From contig CAKTQV010000004.1 in assembly GCA_934597255.1 (NCBI GenBank), forward strand, positions 62,001 to 126,000: a stretch of DNA of 64,000 nt. Reading direction: 5' to 3'. This DNA comes from an uncultured Oscillospiraceae bacterium. GTDB lineage: Bacteria; Bacillota; Clostridia; Oscillospirales; Oscillospiraceae. The notes below the pieces were generated by a model that was given only the letters and a program-made list of their open reading frames with translations, did no database searches and was not told the DNA's origin. Positions 1 through 8,763 of this stretch are shown one piece after another. Made by a program: the position numbers and the translations under genes. The number at the start of each line of letters is the position of its first letter. Position 1 is the first letter of the stretch.

Positions 1-1418
1 GCCGCGTCGAGCACCTGCCGACTCGAACGGAAGTTTTCCCGCAGAAGCACGCGCTTCGCGTGTGCGTCGGCGGAAAACTCGTCGTATTTTCGCTGGAAAA
101 TGCCGGGGTCGGCCAGCCGGAAGCGGTAAATGGACTGCTTGACGTCGCCGACGACGAACAGCCGCTCGCCGCAGCCGGACAGACAGTGGAATATCAGCTC
201 CTGCACGGCGTTGACGTCCTGGTATTCGTCCACCATGACCTCGCGGAAGCGGCCGGCGATCTGACCGGCCAGAGGCGTCGGCGTTCCGTCCGGCTGCGCC
301 AGCAGCTTTACGCACAGATGCTCCGCATCCGAAAAGTCGCAGACCTCGGCCCGCCGCTTGCGCGCGGTGAAATTCCGGTCGACCGCCATGACCAGCTCCA
401 TCAGCCGCCGCAGCGGCACGGCGGAGGCGCGCAGCTCCCGCAAAAGCGCGTCCCCCTGTCCGGCGAGCGCCTCGCTCAGCCGCCCCCAGGCGGCCTTTCC
501 GTCGTCCCAGGCGGTCTTCACGCGCGCTTTCTTTTCCTCGTCTTCGTAGCCGCGCAGCGCGCCGAGCCGCAGCGTCCAGCCCTGCCGGACATGGCCGGCG
601 GCCCGGTCCCAGCCGCCCGCGCGGCAAAAGCGCGCCAGATCGCGGAAAAGCAGCGCGGCCTCGGCGTAGGCGCCGCCGTAGGCCTTTTCCATGGCGGCGT
701 CTGCGCGCATGAGCGAAAGCGCGCGCTCCAGCTCCGCCGCACGCCAGTCTGCCTCGGCGGCCGCGTCGTCCAGAAGCCAGCGGCCCCAGGGCGTCTGCCC
801 GGCGTCCTCCGCCGGACGCTCCAGCGCCTCCAGCGCCTGCTCGGCCCACTGCTCGGGGAAGGCGCGGCTCTGCATCTGCGTGTGCAGCGACAAAATCAGC
901 GAGGCGAGCTTCTGATCGTCGCGCCCGGCGCCCAGCGTGTCGACCAGCGCGCGCAGCGGCTCGTCGTCCGCGATGCGCTCATACGCCTCGTCCAGCACCT
1001 CGTCCAGCGCGCGCGCGCGCATGGCCTCGCCGCGCTGTGTTTCCAGCACGGAAAAGCCGGGGCTGAGCGCGAGCGCGCTGGCGTGCTCGCGCAGAAGCGA
1101 CAGACAGAACGAGTCGATCGTTCCGATCTGCGCGCGGTATAAAAGCGCGGTCTGCCGCCGCAGGTGCGCGTCGTTCGGCGTCTCGGCGACGCGCCGGTCC
1201 AGCTCCTCCAGAATGCGGCCGCGCAGTTCCGCGGCCGCTGCGCGCGTGAAGGTGATGACGAGGAAGCGGTCGATGTCCTCGCCCTCCTGTATGCGCGCCA
1301 GCAGCCGCTCCGTGAGCACGCGGGTCTTGCCGCTTCCGGCCGCCGCCGATACCAGAACGGGGCAGCCGCGCGTCATGACGGCCTCGGCCTGTGCCGCTGT
1401 CAGTTCAAATCCCGCCAT
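1..1418 (-). CDS. addA: ATP-dependent helicase/nuclease subunit A (AddA), N-terminal part
   Basis: This is the first 472 codons of the large AddAB subunit, a UvrD-like helicase-nuclease that processes double-strand breaks before RecA loading. Seen: a Walker A motif AAGSGKT about 25 residues in (near 1345), followed by helicase motif Ia, and a motif II box DEYQD near 200-235. The reading frame stays open to the window edge, so the C-terminal helicase half and the RecB-type nuclease domain lie outside. The ATG at 1418 overlaps the end of addB by 14 bases, so the two subunits are probably translationally coupled. The reverse-strand frame has no stop, which is why it is easily missed next to its GC-rich shadow frames. 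Confidence 0.93.
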   Translation of the reverse strand, partial: MAGFELTAAQAEAVMTRGCPVLVSAAAGSGKTRVLTERLLARIQEGEDIDRFLVITFTRAAAAELRGRILEELDRRVAETPNDAHLRRQTALLYRAQIGTIDSFCLSLLREHASALALSPGFSVLETQRGEAMRARALDEVLDEAYERIADDEPLRALVDTLGAGRDDQKLASLILSLHTQMQSRAFPEQWAEQALEALERPAEDAGQTPWGRWLLDDAAAEADWRAAELERALSLMRADAAMEKAYGGAYAEAALLFRDLARFCRAGGWDRAAGHVRQGWTLRLGALRGYEDEEKKARVKTAWDDGKAAWGRLSEALAGQGDALLRELRASAVPLRRLMELVMAVDRNFTARKRRAEVCDFSDAEHLCVKLLAQPDGTPTPLAGQIAGRFREVMVDEYQDVNAVQELIFHCLSGCGERLFVVGDVKQSIYRFRLADPGIFQRKYDEFSADAHAKRVLLRENFRSSRQVLDA

Positions 1419-4400
1419 GCTCGATCCTCTCCCATGCTTCGGATGTTTTCAGCGCCGTCACGGGGCGCATCGGGTCATTCTGCGCGTCAAACAGGCAGGC
1501 GTCGGCGTAGTCGCACAGGGCGCAGGCGTTGTCCCGGGCGTTTTTGAACCAGGGATCGGCCTGCACGCTTCCCGCGCGCAGCGCCTCGGCCAGCCGGCCG
1601 AGCGTCTGGTCGATGTAGCGCTCGAGCGCCCCGAAGCGCTCGGCGGTGGCCAGCGCGTCGCCGGACGGTGCGCCGGTTTTGGAAAGCCTGACGGGCAGGA
1701 AGCGCTTGGACGCGCCCGGCTCCATCGCCTCGATCACCTCCGGGTCGTCCAGCACAAGGCCGCTGCGGCGCACGCCGTCCTTTTTCAGCGCGTCGAGCGC
1801 CTCGTCGTCCGGCTCGCTGTCCGCCGTGACCTGCGCCTGCCGCGCCGGGACGTACAGCACGCCGGCCGGCCGCAGCTCCTGCGCGCCGAAATGCGTCTTT
1901 GCGCGGCGCGTGAGCGTGAACAGATACAGCAGCATCTGCATGTCCATTCCCCGGCAGAGATCGGACAGCGAAAACTTCCGCACGCCGGTTTTATAGTCGG
2001 TCACGCGCAGATACAGGACCCCGTTATGCAGCCAGCCGTCCACCCGGTCGACCCGTCCGGAAAAGCGCACGCCGCTGCCGTTCTCCTCCGGCTCCAGCAC
2101 GTCCCCGGCCGTGAGATCGAGCTCCATCTCCAGCGGCGTGAATTCGCTGCGGGACAGCTCCTCCCACATATCCGCGCACACGGCGCGCACCGTCGTGCGA
2201 AGACGGCGGAACAGATAGATGAAGCGCGGCGTCTTTTCCGCGAAGTCGTCCAGCTCGCGGCTTATGTATTCGTCCACACGGCGGTCGGTGAATTTTTCGA
2301 TCTGGGCGCGCGTGACGGCCTTGAAGCCGCCGGCGTCCATGGCGTCCTGGGCGACGTTTTTGAGTATCTCATGCAGAAAGCTGCCGTAATCGCGCGGGTC
2401 GAACACGGCCCTCTGGCGCGGCTTTGCCTTCAGACCGTATTGGAGGAAATAGCCGAAGCGGCAGCTGTTGAATTTTTCGGCGCGGCTGGCCGTGAGCGCG
2501 GGCTTCTTCCCGTAAATGGCGCGCACGGCCTCCGGCGAGAGACAGCCGCGTCCGGCTCTTGCCGCGCGGGCAAGCCGTTCCGGTTCCTCCGCCTCGCCGC
2601 GCGAACGGAAAAAGGCGAGCGCGGCGGCGGCCTCCGGCGAGGGGTCGCCCGCCGCGGCCAGAACCGCGAGCGAGCGCGCCGGGGATGCGGCGCCCAGACG
2701 GGCGGCGAGAACGTTTCCACGTTCGTCCGGAAGACCGAGAAGCGCCTGCGCCCGCTGAACGATGAGCGAGGGACGCGCCGGGCTCCCGTCGGCCGCGGTG
2801 AGCGGGTGGGATATCCAGAGCGTGTCCGACGGCAGGGACAGGCAGTTGACGATCACGCCGAATTCGCGCCCCAGCGCCTCCTCCGCGTCCGGCAGGTCCA
2901 GACCGAGCCCGTTCAGCCGGGCCTTTTCGTCCGGCGAGAAGATCCCGCCGCCCTCGTCCGGCGCGGGAAGCTGCTCGTCGGTCGCGCCGAGCACGAGAAG
3001 ATGGCGGATGTGCCGCCGGCGCATCCGGTCCATCTCGCCGGCCTGCACGCGGTCGAGCGACACGGGGATCACGCCCACGTCGTATTGGCTTAGCATCAGC
3101 GTCCACAGCGCCGCAAAGCGCTCGGCGTCCATCGGCATATCGCCGAGCGTGAGCGCGAACTGCTCCAGCGCCGTGCATACAAGCTCCCAGAGCTGGCGGT
3201 ATTCCATGGCCGCCGCCGCATCGCCGCGCCCGTCCAGCGCCGCGGCGCGCGCCTCCAGCGTTTCGGCCAAAGCGATGTCCTCCAGAAAATCGGCCAGCGC
3301 CATGGCGTGCGCGCGGGCCGTCTGTGCGGCGGAGAGCGCCCGTTCCAGACGCTGCAGCGGCGCGGCGATGCGCCCGCGCAGAAGCTCGAGCGTCTTCAGA
3401 CGCTCCCGCGAGGCGTCCGAAACGGGCTGGTTGTAGCCGTCGGGATGCTGTGTGAAGGGCCGCTGCCACATCCGCCCGCGGACGGACCAGAGAATGACGT
3501 AGTTTTCCAGCTCGTCCAGCTCGGCGGGGTCGATCCCGGCCAGTCCGGTTTTCAGATAGCCGAAAACGGCCTCGTATTCCCAGCCGTGCGTCACGCACTC
3601 GAGCGCCGAGGTGATGGCGAGCGGCAGGCTCTTGCGGAGAATGTCGCCCCGCCCGGACAGAAACAGCGGCACGCCGTAGCGCTCGCAGGCGGCCTCCAGC
3701 GCGCTGCGGCAGCCGTCAAAGCCGCGCACGGCCACGGCTATGTCCCGCCAGCGGCAGCCCGCCTGTGCCAGCGCGCGCATACGCGCGGCGGCCAGCTCGC
3801 ATTCTTCGTAGGGCGTCGCCGCGGTCACGAGCGTCACGGAGCCGTCGTTTCCCGGCGCTTCCGGCCGGGAAAAATCAAACAGATGCGCGCAGAAAAAATC
3901 GATGGGCGTGTCGTCTCCGGCGCGCTCCATCCATTCGCGCCGGCACGTCTGGCCCTGCTCCTCCGCCGTCCGTTCCAGCCAGCGCGCCGTCCGCGCGGGC
4001 AGAACGTAGGGGCCGGATCCGTCGTCGCCGGTACAGCTGAGACAGACGGTGATATCCGCGCCGGCGGCGATGATCGCGCGCAGCACGCCGCGCTCGAGCG
4101 CCGTGAAATCCGTAAAGCCGTCCACATAGAAGCAGCCGCACACGGCGGACGACTGGCCGATCAGCTCCGCCAGCAGCGCGAGCGCGTCGGCGCTGTCCGC
4201 GCCGGAGCGGCCCTGCACGGCGTTGAAGGCTTCCAGCAGCACGGCGAGGTCCGTCAGCTTGTCGGCCAGCGCCCCGTCCGCCTGCGCGGCGGCCTCCATC
4301 AGCGCCGGCGCGTCCAGCCCCGCGTTTTTCAGCTCGTCCACGGCGCTTATGAGCGCCGTGAGAAGATGCACGTTCCGCCGCGCGCGGCTGTAAAGCCGCA

Positions 4401-4707
4401 GTGCGCCGCCGGCCTCCTCCGCGGCCACGGCCATGCACAGCAGCCGCCCGCCGGCGTCCAGAAGCTCGCGCGCGCCGCCGCAGTCGGAAAAGACCCGGCG
4501 CGCCAGCGCCGTGAAGCTCATCACCTCCGCGTAAGCCGACAGGCGGTCGCCCGCGGCCGCGCAGAGCTCGCGCTCGGCCTCGTGGCTGTACTGCTCGGGG
4601 ACGAGAAGGATCGTCCCGCCCTCGCCGGCGGCGACGCGGGCGGCTATTTCGTTAAAAATGCGGCCGGTCTTGCCGGTGCCGGCACGGCCCAATATCAATC
4701 TAACCAT
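1405..4707 (-). CDS. addB: ATP-dependent helicase/deoxyribonuclease subunit B (AddB)
   Basis: This is the 1100-residue AddB subunit, partner of AddA in recombinational repair. Seen: Walker A GRAGTGKT at residues 6-13; a C-terminal RecB-like nuclease motif containing DYKTG; and a cysteine set expected to hold the AddB 4Fe-4S cluster, with one Cys in NSCRFGYF and three more in CALCDYADAC near the end. The start is placed at the ATG at 4707. A longer frame reaches 4764 but would run through an extended -10 promoter box at 4714-4722, and homologues begin near the Walker A. No ribosome binding site precedes 4707, so the mRNA may be leaderless. The order addB then addA is usual for Firmicutes. Confidence 0.95.
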   Translation of the reverse strand: MVRLILGRAGTGKTGRIFNEIAARVAAGEGGTILLVPEQYSHEAERELCAAAGDRLSAYAEVMSFTALARRVFSDCGGARELLDAGGRLLCMAVAAEEAGGALRLYSRARRNVHLLTALISAVDELKNAGLDAPALMEAAAQADGALADKLTDLAVLLEAFNAVQGRSGADSADALALLAELIGQSSAVCGCFYVDGFTDFTALERGVLRAIIAAGADITVCLSCTGDDGSGPYVLPARTARWLERTAEEQGQTCRREWMERAGDDTPIDFFCAHLFDFSRPEAPGNDGSVTLVTAATPYEECELAAARMRALAQAGCRWRDIAVAVRGFDGCRSALEAACERYGVPLFLSGRGDILRKSLPLAITSALECVTHGWEYEAVFGYLKTGLAGIDPAELDELENYVILWSVRGRMWQRPFTQHPDGYNQPVSDASRERLKTLELLRGRIAAPLQRLERALSAAQTARAHAMALADFLEDIALAETLEARAAALDGRGDAAAAMEYRQLWELVCTALEQFALTLGDMPMDAERFAALWTLMLSQYDVGVIPVSLDRVQAGEMDRMRRRHIRHLLVLGATDEQLPAPDEGGGIFSPDEKARLNGLGLDLPDAEEALGREFGVIVNCLSLPSDTLWISHPLTAADGSPARPSLIVQRAQALLGLPDERGNVLAARLGAASPARSLAVLAAAGDPSPEAAAALAFFRSRGEAEEPERLARAARAGRGCLSPEAVRAIYGKKPALTASRAEKFNSCRFGYFLQYGLKAKPRQRAVFDPRDYGSFLHEILKNVAQDAMDAGGFKAVTRAQIEKFTDRRVDEYISRELDDFAEKTPRFIYLFRRLRTTVRAVCADMWEELSRSEFTPLEMELDLTAGDVLEPEENGSGVRFSGRVDRVDGWLHNGVLYLRVTDYKTGVRKFSLSDLCRGMDMQMLLYLFTLTRRAKTHFGAQELRPAGVLYVPARQAQVTADSEPDDEALDALKKDGVRRSGLVLDDPEVIEAMEPGASKRFLPVRLSKTGAPSGDALATAERFGALERYIDQTLGRLAEALRAGSVQADPWFKNARDNACALCDYADACLFDAQNDPMRPVTALKTSEAWERIEHGGI

Positions 4708-4713
4708 AATTTG

Positions 4714-4722
4714 ATTATACCA
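4714..4722 (-). promoter_or_regulatory. Extended -10 promoter of addB
   Basis: On the minus strand the box TGGTATAAT (perfect TGn plus TATAAT) ends 6 nt before the addB ATG. The predicted transcription start is at or next to the start codon. The -35 match is poor, as expected for an extended -10 promoter. There is no ribosome site. Confidence 0.6.
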
Positions 4723-4748
4723 TAGGAAGTCCGGCAAATCCAGAACAG

Positions 4749-4777
4749 TTGACGCGCGGGCCAAGTGGTGATAGAAT
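4749..4777 (+). promoter_or_regulatory. Promoter of the tandem CNNM/CorC genes
   Basis: TTGACG (4749-4754), a 17-nt spacer, then TAGAAT (4772-4777) with an upstream TGn. The start would fall near 4784, giving about 40 nt of leader with an AAGGAG ribosome site at 4803-4808. It is divergent from the addB promoter. Confidence 0.7.
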
Positions 4778-4823
4778 AACAGGGATTTTTTATAAAAAAG
4801 AGAAGGAGTGTGATCGTCCTACC

Positions 4824-6125
4824 ATGGATGATGGCGGTAGTATATCCGGCAATACGATTTTGCTTTACGTTGTGGTGATCCTCGCGCTGATCCTGAGCGC
4901 GAGCTGGTTTGCCGTGACGGAGACGGCCTTTGCCACGGTGTCGCGCTCAAAGCTGCGCGCGCGCATGGACAAGGGCGACAGCCGCGCCAAGCGCGCGATC
5001 TGGATCCTGGACAATTTTGACCGGGCGATCACGACGATCCTCATCGGCACGAATATAACCCACCTTGCCTCGGCGGCGCTTGTGACGCTGCTGGTCACGA
5101 AGCTGTGGGGTATTTCGTACGTTGCGTGGGGCACGGTCGTGACGACGGTGGTGGTATTCTTCGCGGGCGAGATGCTCCCGAAGAGCATTGCCAAGCTCTA
5201 CAGCGAACGCTTCTGCCTGCAGAACGCAGCGGCGCTCGGCTTTTTTGTACGCATTTTTGCCCCGCTTTCGGCGGTGCTGACGGCGATCGGAAACGCGGCG
5301 GCCAGGCTTACCAAGGGCGACAGCGAGGTGTCCGTCACGGCGGATGAGCTGTACGATCTGGTCGAGGACATGACCGACAAGGGCAATCTGGACGAGGAAC
5401 AGGGCGATTTGATCCAGTCGGCGCTGGCCTTCGCGGATGTGACGGCGGAAAACGTGCTCACGGCGCGGGTCGATCTGGCGGCGGTGGACGCCGCGTGGAG
5501 CGGCGCGCAGGTGGCGGCGTATGTGAAAACGCAGCGCCACAGCCGCATGCCGGTGTACGAGGGCAGCATCGACAACATCATCGGCATCCTGCCGATGCGC
5601 CGGTTCATCAAGGCCTATCTGCAGCAGGGCGACGCGCTGGAGCTGCGGCCGCTGCTGGACGAGGCGGTCTTCGTCCCGGCCGGCACGAAGGTGGACGATC
5701 TGCTCCCGGAGATGAGCCGCCGGCGGCTGAACATGGTCGTTGTGACGGACGCCTGGGGCGGGACCGCCGGCGTCGTCACCGTGGAGGACATACTGGAGGA
5801 GCTCGTCGGCGAGATATGGGACGAGGAGGACGAAGTGAAGGAATACTTCACGCCCCTCGGCGGCGGCCGGTATGAGCTGGACGCCAGTCTGGACGTGGGC
5901 GAGGCGTTCGATCTGCTCGATTTCGAGGATCCGGAGGACGACGAGAGCATCGTTCACCGCTCGCTCGCGGAGTGGACGCTCGACCAGTTTGATTTCATGC
6001 CGCACCAGCGCGACCGCTTTACCTATCACGGGCTGGAATTCGTGATCTCCGACATCAGCCGCCACCGCATCCGCAAGCTGATCGCCCGCCGGCTAGGGCC
6101 GGAGGAAGGAGGCGGCGAGGCATGA
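4824..6125 (+). CDS. CNNM/CorC-type transporter with CBS domains (hemolysin family)
   Basis: A 433-residue membrane protein of the HlyC/CorC (CNNM) family, members of which are linked to Mg2+ or Co2+ efflux. Visible parts in order: an N-terminal DUF21 membrane domain with about four hydrophobic segments (residues 10-150), a paired CBS domain (about 200-330, including RHSRMPVYEGSIDNIIG and GGTAGVVTVEDILEELVG), and an acidic C-terminal CorC/HlyC domain. The start at 4824 is chosen because it follows AAGGAG at 4803-4808, although the 15-nt spacing is long; upstream codons have no ribosome site. It overlaps the next gene, a paralogue, by ATGA. Substrate is inferred from family only. Confidence 0.9.
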   Translation: MDDGGSISGNTILLYVVVILALILSASWFAVTETAFATVSRSKLRARMDKGDSRAKRAIWILDNFDRAITTILIGTNITHLASAALVTLLVTKLWGISYVAWGTVVTTVVVFFAGEMLPKSIAKLYSERFCLQNAAALGFFVRIFAPLSAVLTAIGNAAARLTKGDSEVSVTADELYDLVEDMTDKGNLDEEQGDLIQSALAFADVTAENVLTARVDLAAVDAAWSGAQVAAYVKTQRHSRMPVYEGSIDNIIGILPMRRFIKAYLQQGDALELRPLLDEAVFVPAGTKVDDLLPEMSRRRLNMVVVTDAWGGTAGVVTVEDILEELVGEIWDEEDEVKEYFTPLGGGRYELDASLDVGEAFDLLDFEDPEDDESIVHRSLAEWTLDQFDFMPHQRDRFTYHGLEFVISDISRHRIRKLIARRLGPEEGGGEA

Positions 6126-7411
6126 CGCTGTATTACATCGGATTTGTGTTGTGCATCCTCTGCTCGGCGTTTTTCTCCGCGTCGGAGATGGCGGTGTCCT
6201 CGGCCAACCGCCTGCGGCTGGAGGGGATGCGCGACGACGGCAGCCGGAAGGCGGCGCGCGCGCTGCGCCTGATCGAAAACTACGACACGGCCCTTTCCAC
6301 CATCCTCATCGGGAACAACCTGGTCAACATCGCGGCCTCGTCGATCTCGTCGGTCATCGCCATTCTGATCTCCGTCCGGCTCGCGGCGCCGGAGGGCGCC
6401 TGTGCCACGGCGGCCACGGTCGTCACGACGCTGCTCATCATCATCTTCGGCGAGACGATGCCGAAGATCGTCGCCAAAAAGAACCCGAACCGCGTTGCGC
6501 TGGCCTTTGCCGGCATTCTGCGGGTGCTGAACGTTGTGCTGTATCCCGCGGTCTGGTGCGTCGTGCGGCTGGTCCGGCTCATCACGGGCCGCATGAGCGG
6601 CGAGAGCGGCGGGGACAGCCAGGAGGCGGCCGTGGAGGAGCTGCAGTCGATCATCGAGACGGCGGAGGATGAGGCCGTGCTTGACGAGGACCGCAGCGAG
6701 CTGCTGCTGTCGGCGCTGGACTTCTCCGACATCTCCGCCAGCGAGGTCATGACCGCGCGCGTGGATATGCTGGCCGTCGACATCGAGGACAGCTTCGACG
6801 AGATCATGGCGCAGCTTTCGGACGCGCCCTATTCCCGCATCCCCGTCTACGAGGGCGACACGGACAACATCATCGGCGTGCTGCATCTCAACGCGCTGTA
6901 CCGCGCCATGCTGGACGGCGACGGAAAGCCGGACATCCGGCCGCTGCTCAGCCCGCCCTGCTTCGTTTACAAGACCGTCAAGCTGCCGAAGCTGCTCGAA
7001 CAGCTCCGCCGCCTGAAAACGCATTTGGCCATCGTTACCGACGAATACGGCGGAACGGCCGGCGTCGTTTCGATGGAGGATATTCTGGAGACCATCGTGG
7101 GCGATATATGGGACGAAACGGACGAGGTGGAGCCGGAGGTGACCGAGCAGGACGACGGAACGCTCTGTCTGGACGGCGACATGTCCGTGGGCGATTTCGT
7201 GGAGCTTCTTGGTCTGGACGAGGATCGCTTTGATTTCGAAAGCGAGACCGTCGGCGGATGGTGCATGGAAATGCTCGACGGCTTTGCCCGCGCCGGCGAC
7301 AGCTTCCGCTACGACGACTGCGTCGTGACGGTTCTGGAGGCGGACGACAAGCGCGTGGAAAAGCTCTCCGTCGTTCGCGTGCCGTCCGGCGAAGAGGAGG
7401 AGAAATCGTAA
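6122..7411 (+). CDS. CNNM/CorC-type transporter with CBS domains, second copy
   Basis: A 429-residue paralogue of the preceding gene with the same architecture: DUF21 membrane domain (residues 1-140), CBS pair (about 190-320, with YSRIPVYEGDTDNIIG and GGTAGVVSMEDILETIVG) and a C-terminal CorC/HlyC domain. Its ATG overlaps the upstream stop (ATGA), so translation is coupled and both are read from the promoter at 4749. The tandem arrangement suggests either a hetero-oligomeric transporter or two pumps with different ion preference; the sequence does not decide this. A strong hairpin terminator follows the stop. Confidence 0.9.
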   Translation: MTLYYIGFVLCILCSAFFSASEMAVSSANRLRLEGMRDDGSRKAARALRLIENYDTALSTILIGNNLVNIAASSISSVIAILISVRLAAPEGACATAATVVTTLLIIIFGETMPKIVAKKNPNRVALAFAGILRVLNVVLYPAVWCVVRLVRLITGRMSGESGGDSQEAAVEELQSIIETAEDEAVLDEDRSELLLSALDFSDISASEVMTARVDMLAVDIEDSFDEIMAQLSDAPYSRIPVYEGDTDNIIGVLHLNALYRAMLDGDGKPDIRPLLSPPCFVYKTVKLPKLLEQLRRLKTHLAIVTDEYGGTAGVVSMEDILETIVGDIWDETDEVEPEVTEQDDGTLCLDGDMSVGDFVELLGLDEDRFDFESETVGGWCMEMLDGFARAGDSFRYDDCVVTVLEADDKRVEKLSVVRVPSGEEEEKS

Positions 7412-7429
7412 TAACGACATAAAGAAAGC

Positions 7430-7466
7430 ATCCTGCCGCCCGGCTTTACGGACGGCAGGATATTTT
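7430..7466 (+). terminator. Intrinsic terminator of the CNNM pair
   Basis: A 9-bp stem ATCCTGCCG / CGGCAGGAT (7430-7438 with 7453-7461) followed by ATTTTTG. Confidence 0.8.
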
Positions 7467-7502
7467 TGCGTGCGGGCCGGGGCGGAAAATTCCGGCTGTC
7501 TA

Positions 7503-7585
7503 TTGAAAATCAGAATATTACATGCTAAAGTATGGCGGGCGGCGGCGCAGGAGCCGCCGGAGAGCTGCCGGAAGGCGGCTTTTTG
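7503..7585 (+). promoter_or_regulatory. Promoter and possible attenuator leader of the 7654-9260 genes
   Basis: TTGAAA (7503-7508), 17 nt, TAAAGT (7526-7531) form a fair promoter. Downstream, GCCGCC at 7553-7558 can pair either with GGCGGC at 7541-7546 (7-bp hairpin, extended by one pair) or with GGCGGC at 7574-7579, the latter followed by TTTTTG. This is a terminator with a mutually exclusive upstream hairpin. A 41-codon frame (ATG 7532, stop 7655-7657) crosses the hairpins and ends inside the next start codon, so it could be a leader ORF, but it has no ribosome site. Confidence 0.4.
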
Positions 7586-7653
7586 AAAGCGGCGCGGTTA
7601 ATATACTCTAACCAGAGCAAAAAAACGCCCGCCCTGCACGGAGGAGGAAACGC

Positions 7654-7833
7654 ATGACGATCAAAGCGTATCAAAGAAGCAGTCTGCTCGGCGCGGACGT
7701 TTCGACGCGGGATTTTGTGCTGAGCCAGGGCTCGGGCAACGCGGCGCTGTGCATCTGGATGGCCGCAAACGCCGTCTGGGCCGCACGGCAGAGGAAAAAG
7801 CAAAATAATATTTATCTGGAAACGGGGGACTGA
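7654..7833 (+). CDS. Small protein of unknown function (59 aa)
   Basis: A 59-codon frame preceded by a strong ribosome site (GAGGAGGA at 7641-7648). It ends 3 nt before the start of the PanE-like gene. The protein has a polar N-terminus, a central hydrophobic stretch (ALCIWMAANAVWAA, residues 31-44) that could be one short membrane or amphipathic helix, and a basic tail RQRKKQ. I do not recognise the family. Good translation signals and tight spacing to the next gene argue that it is real; its small size argues for caution. Confidence 0.55.
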   Translation: MTIKAYQRSSLLGADVSTRDFVLSQGSGNAALCIWMAANAVWAARQRKKQNNIYLETGD

Positions 7834-7836
7834 GCG

Positions 7837-8763
7837 ATGAGAATTCTGGTATTCGGCGCGGGCGTGCTCGGCTGCAATCTGGCGAGAAATCTGCTGCGGG
7901 CGGGGAAGGACGTTACCCTGCTCGCGCGGGGAAAGTGGGCCGGGGAGATTGAGAAAAACGGCCTGCGGATCAAGGACAAGTTTTCACCCCGCGTGTCGGT
8001 CAGCCGCATGCCGGTCGTGACGGAGCTGAAGCCTGAGGACCGGTACGACGTGATCTTCGTCGTCCTGCGCTATACGCAGCTCGACTCAATTCTGGAGACG
8101 CTGCGCGCGAATCCGACGGCGAACATCGTCTTTGTGGGCAACAACGTGCGCGCGCAGGCGCTCGCCGCGTCGCTGCCGGAGAAGAACGTACTGTTCGCCT
8201 TCGCGTCCTCGGCGGGGCACCGGGAGCCCGACCGCGTGGCGTCCGTCGACATGAAGAAAATCACCGTCGGCCAGCTCGCGGACGCGCCGTCGCAGGAGGA
8301 GCTGATCGGGCAGATCTTCGGCGGCACGAAATACAAGGTGACCTACGAGCCGAACATGGGCGATTATCTTCTCTGCCACGCGGCGTTCGTGCTGCCGGCG
8401 GCCTTCGCGTGCTACAGGACGGACGGCAACCTGAAAAAGCTCAAGGGCAATACGGCCTATCTCAGCCGCCTGATTGACGCGAACATCGAGGGCTACCGCG
8501 CCATCCGGAGCGCCGGGCACACCATCCTCCCGAAGGAGGACGCGGAATTTGAGGGCGCCGCGTACCGCAGGACCTGCCTGCGCTTTTTCAGGCTCATCTG
8601 CGCGACGAGTCTCGGAAAGATCTGCGTGTCCGACCACGCCATGAACGCGGTCGGCGAGATGAGCGCGCTGAACCGGGATCTGAAGCGGTTCTTCGACGAA
8701 TACGGCGCGGACTACCCCACATGGCGTGCGCTGGAGGCGGAAGCCGGGAGGTATCTGCAATGA
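7837..8763 (+). CDS. Ketopantoate reductase (ApbA/PanE) family protein
   Basis: A 308-residue NAD(P)-binding protein. The N-terminal Rossmann motif is clear (VFGAGVLGCNLARNLL, GxGxxG type, residues 4-19), followed by the typical TLLARG turn. The C-terminal half is helical, as in the ApbA/PanE family, which reduces 2-dehydropantoate to pantoate in CoA synthesis. The C-terminal domain looks divergent, and many such paralogues are not true PanE, so I give no symbol. Start ATG at 7837 is 3 nt after the small ORF; the stop overlaps the next gene by ATGA, placing it in one operon with a membrane protein and a methyltransferase. Confidence 0.8.
   Translation: MRILVFGAGVLGCNLARNLLRAGKDVTLLARGKWAGEIEKNGLRIKDKFSPRVSVSRMPVVTELKPEDRYDVIFVVLRYTQLDSILETLRANPTANIVFVGNNVRAQALAASLPEKNVLFAFASSAGHREPDRVASVDMKKITVGQLADAPSQEELIGQIFGGTKYKVTYEPNMGDYLLCHAAFVLPAAFACYRTDGNLKKLKGNTAYLSRLIDANIEGYRAIRSAGHTILPKEDAEFEGAAYRRTCLRFFRLICATSLGKICVSDHAMNAVGEMSALNRDLKRFFDEYGADYPTWRALEAEAGRYLQ

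Noticed and set aside
937..3093. A 718-codon plus-strand frame
   Set aside because: Antisense to addB and addA, which have full domain motifs; Ser/Arg/Ala-rich shadow composition.
7525..7803. A 92-codon minus-strand frame
   Set aside because: It covers the promoter, leader hairpins and the well-initiated 59-aa ORF on the plus strand, and its composition is Pro/Arg/Ala-rich.
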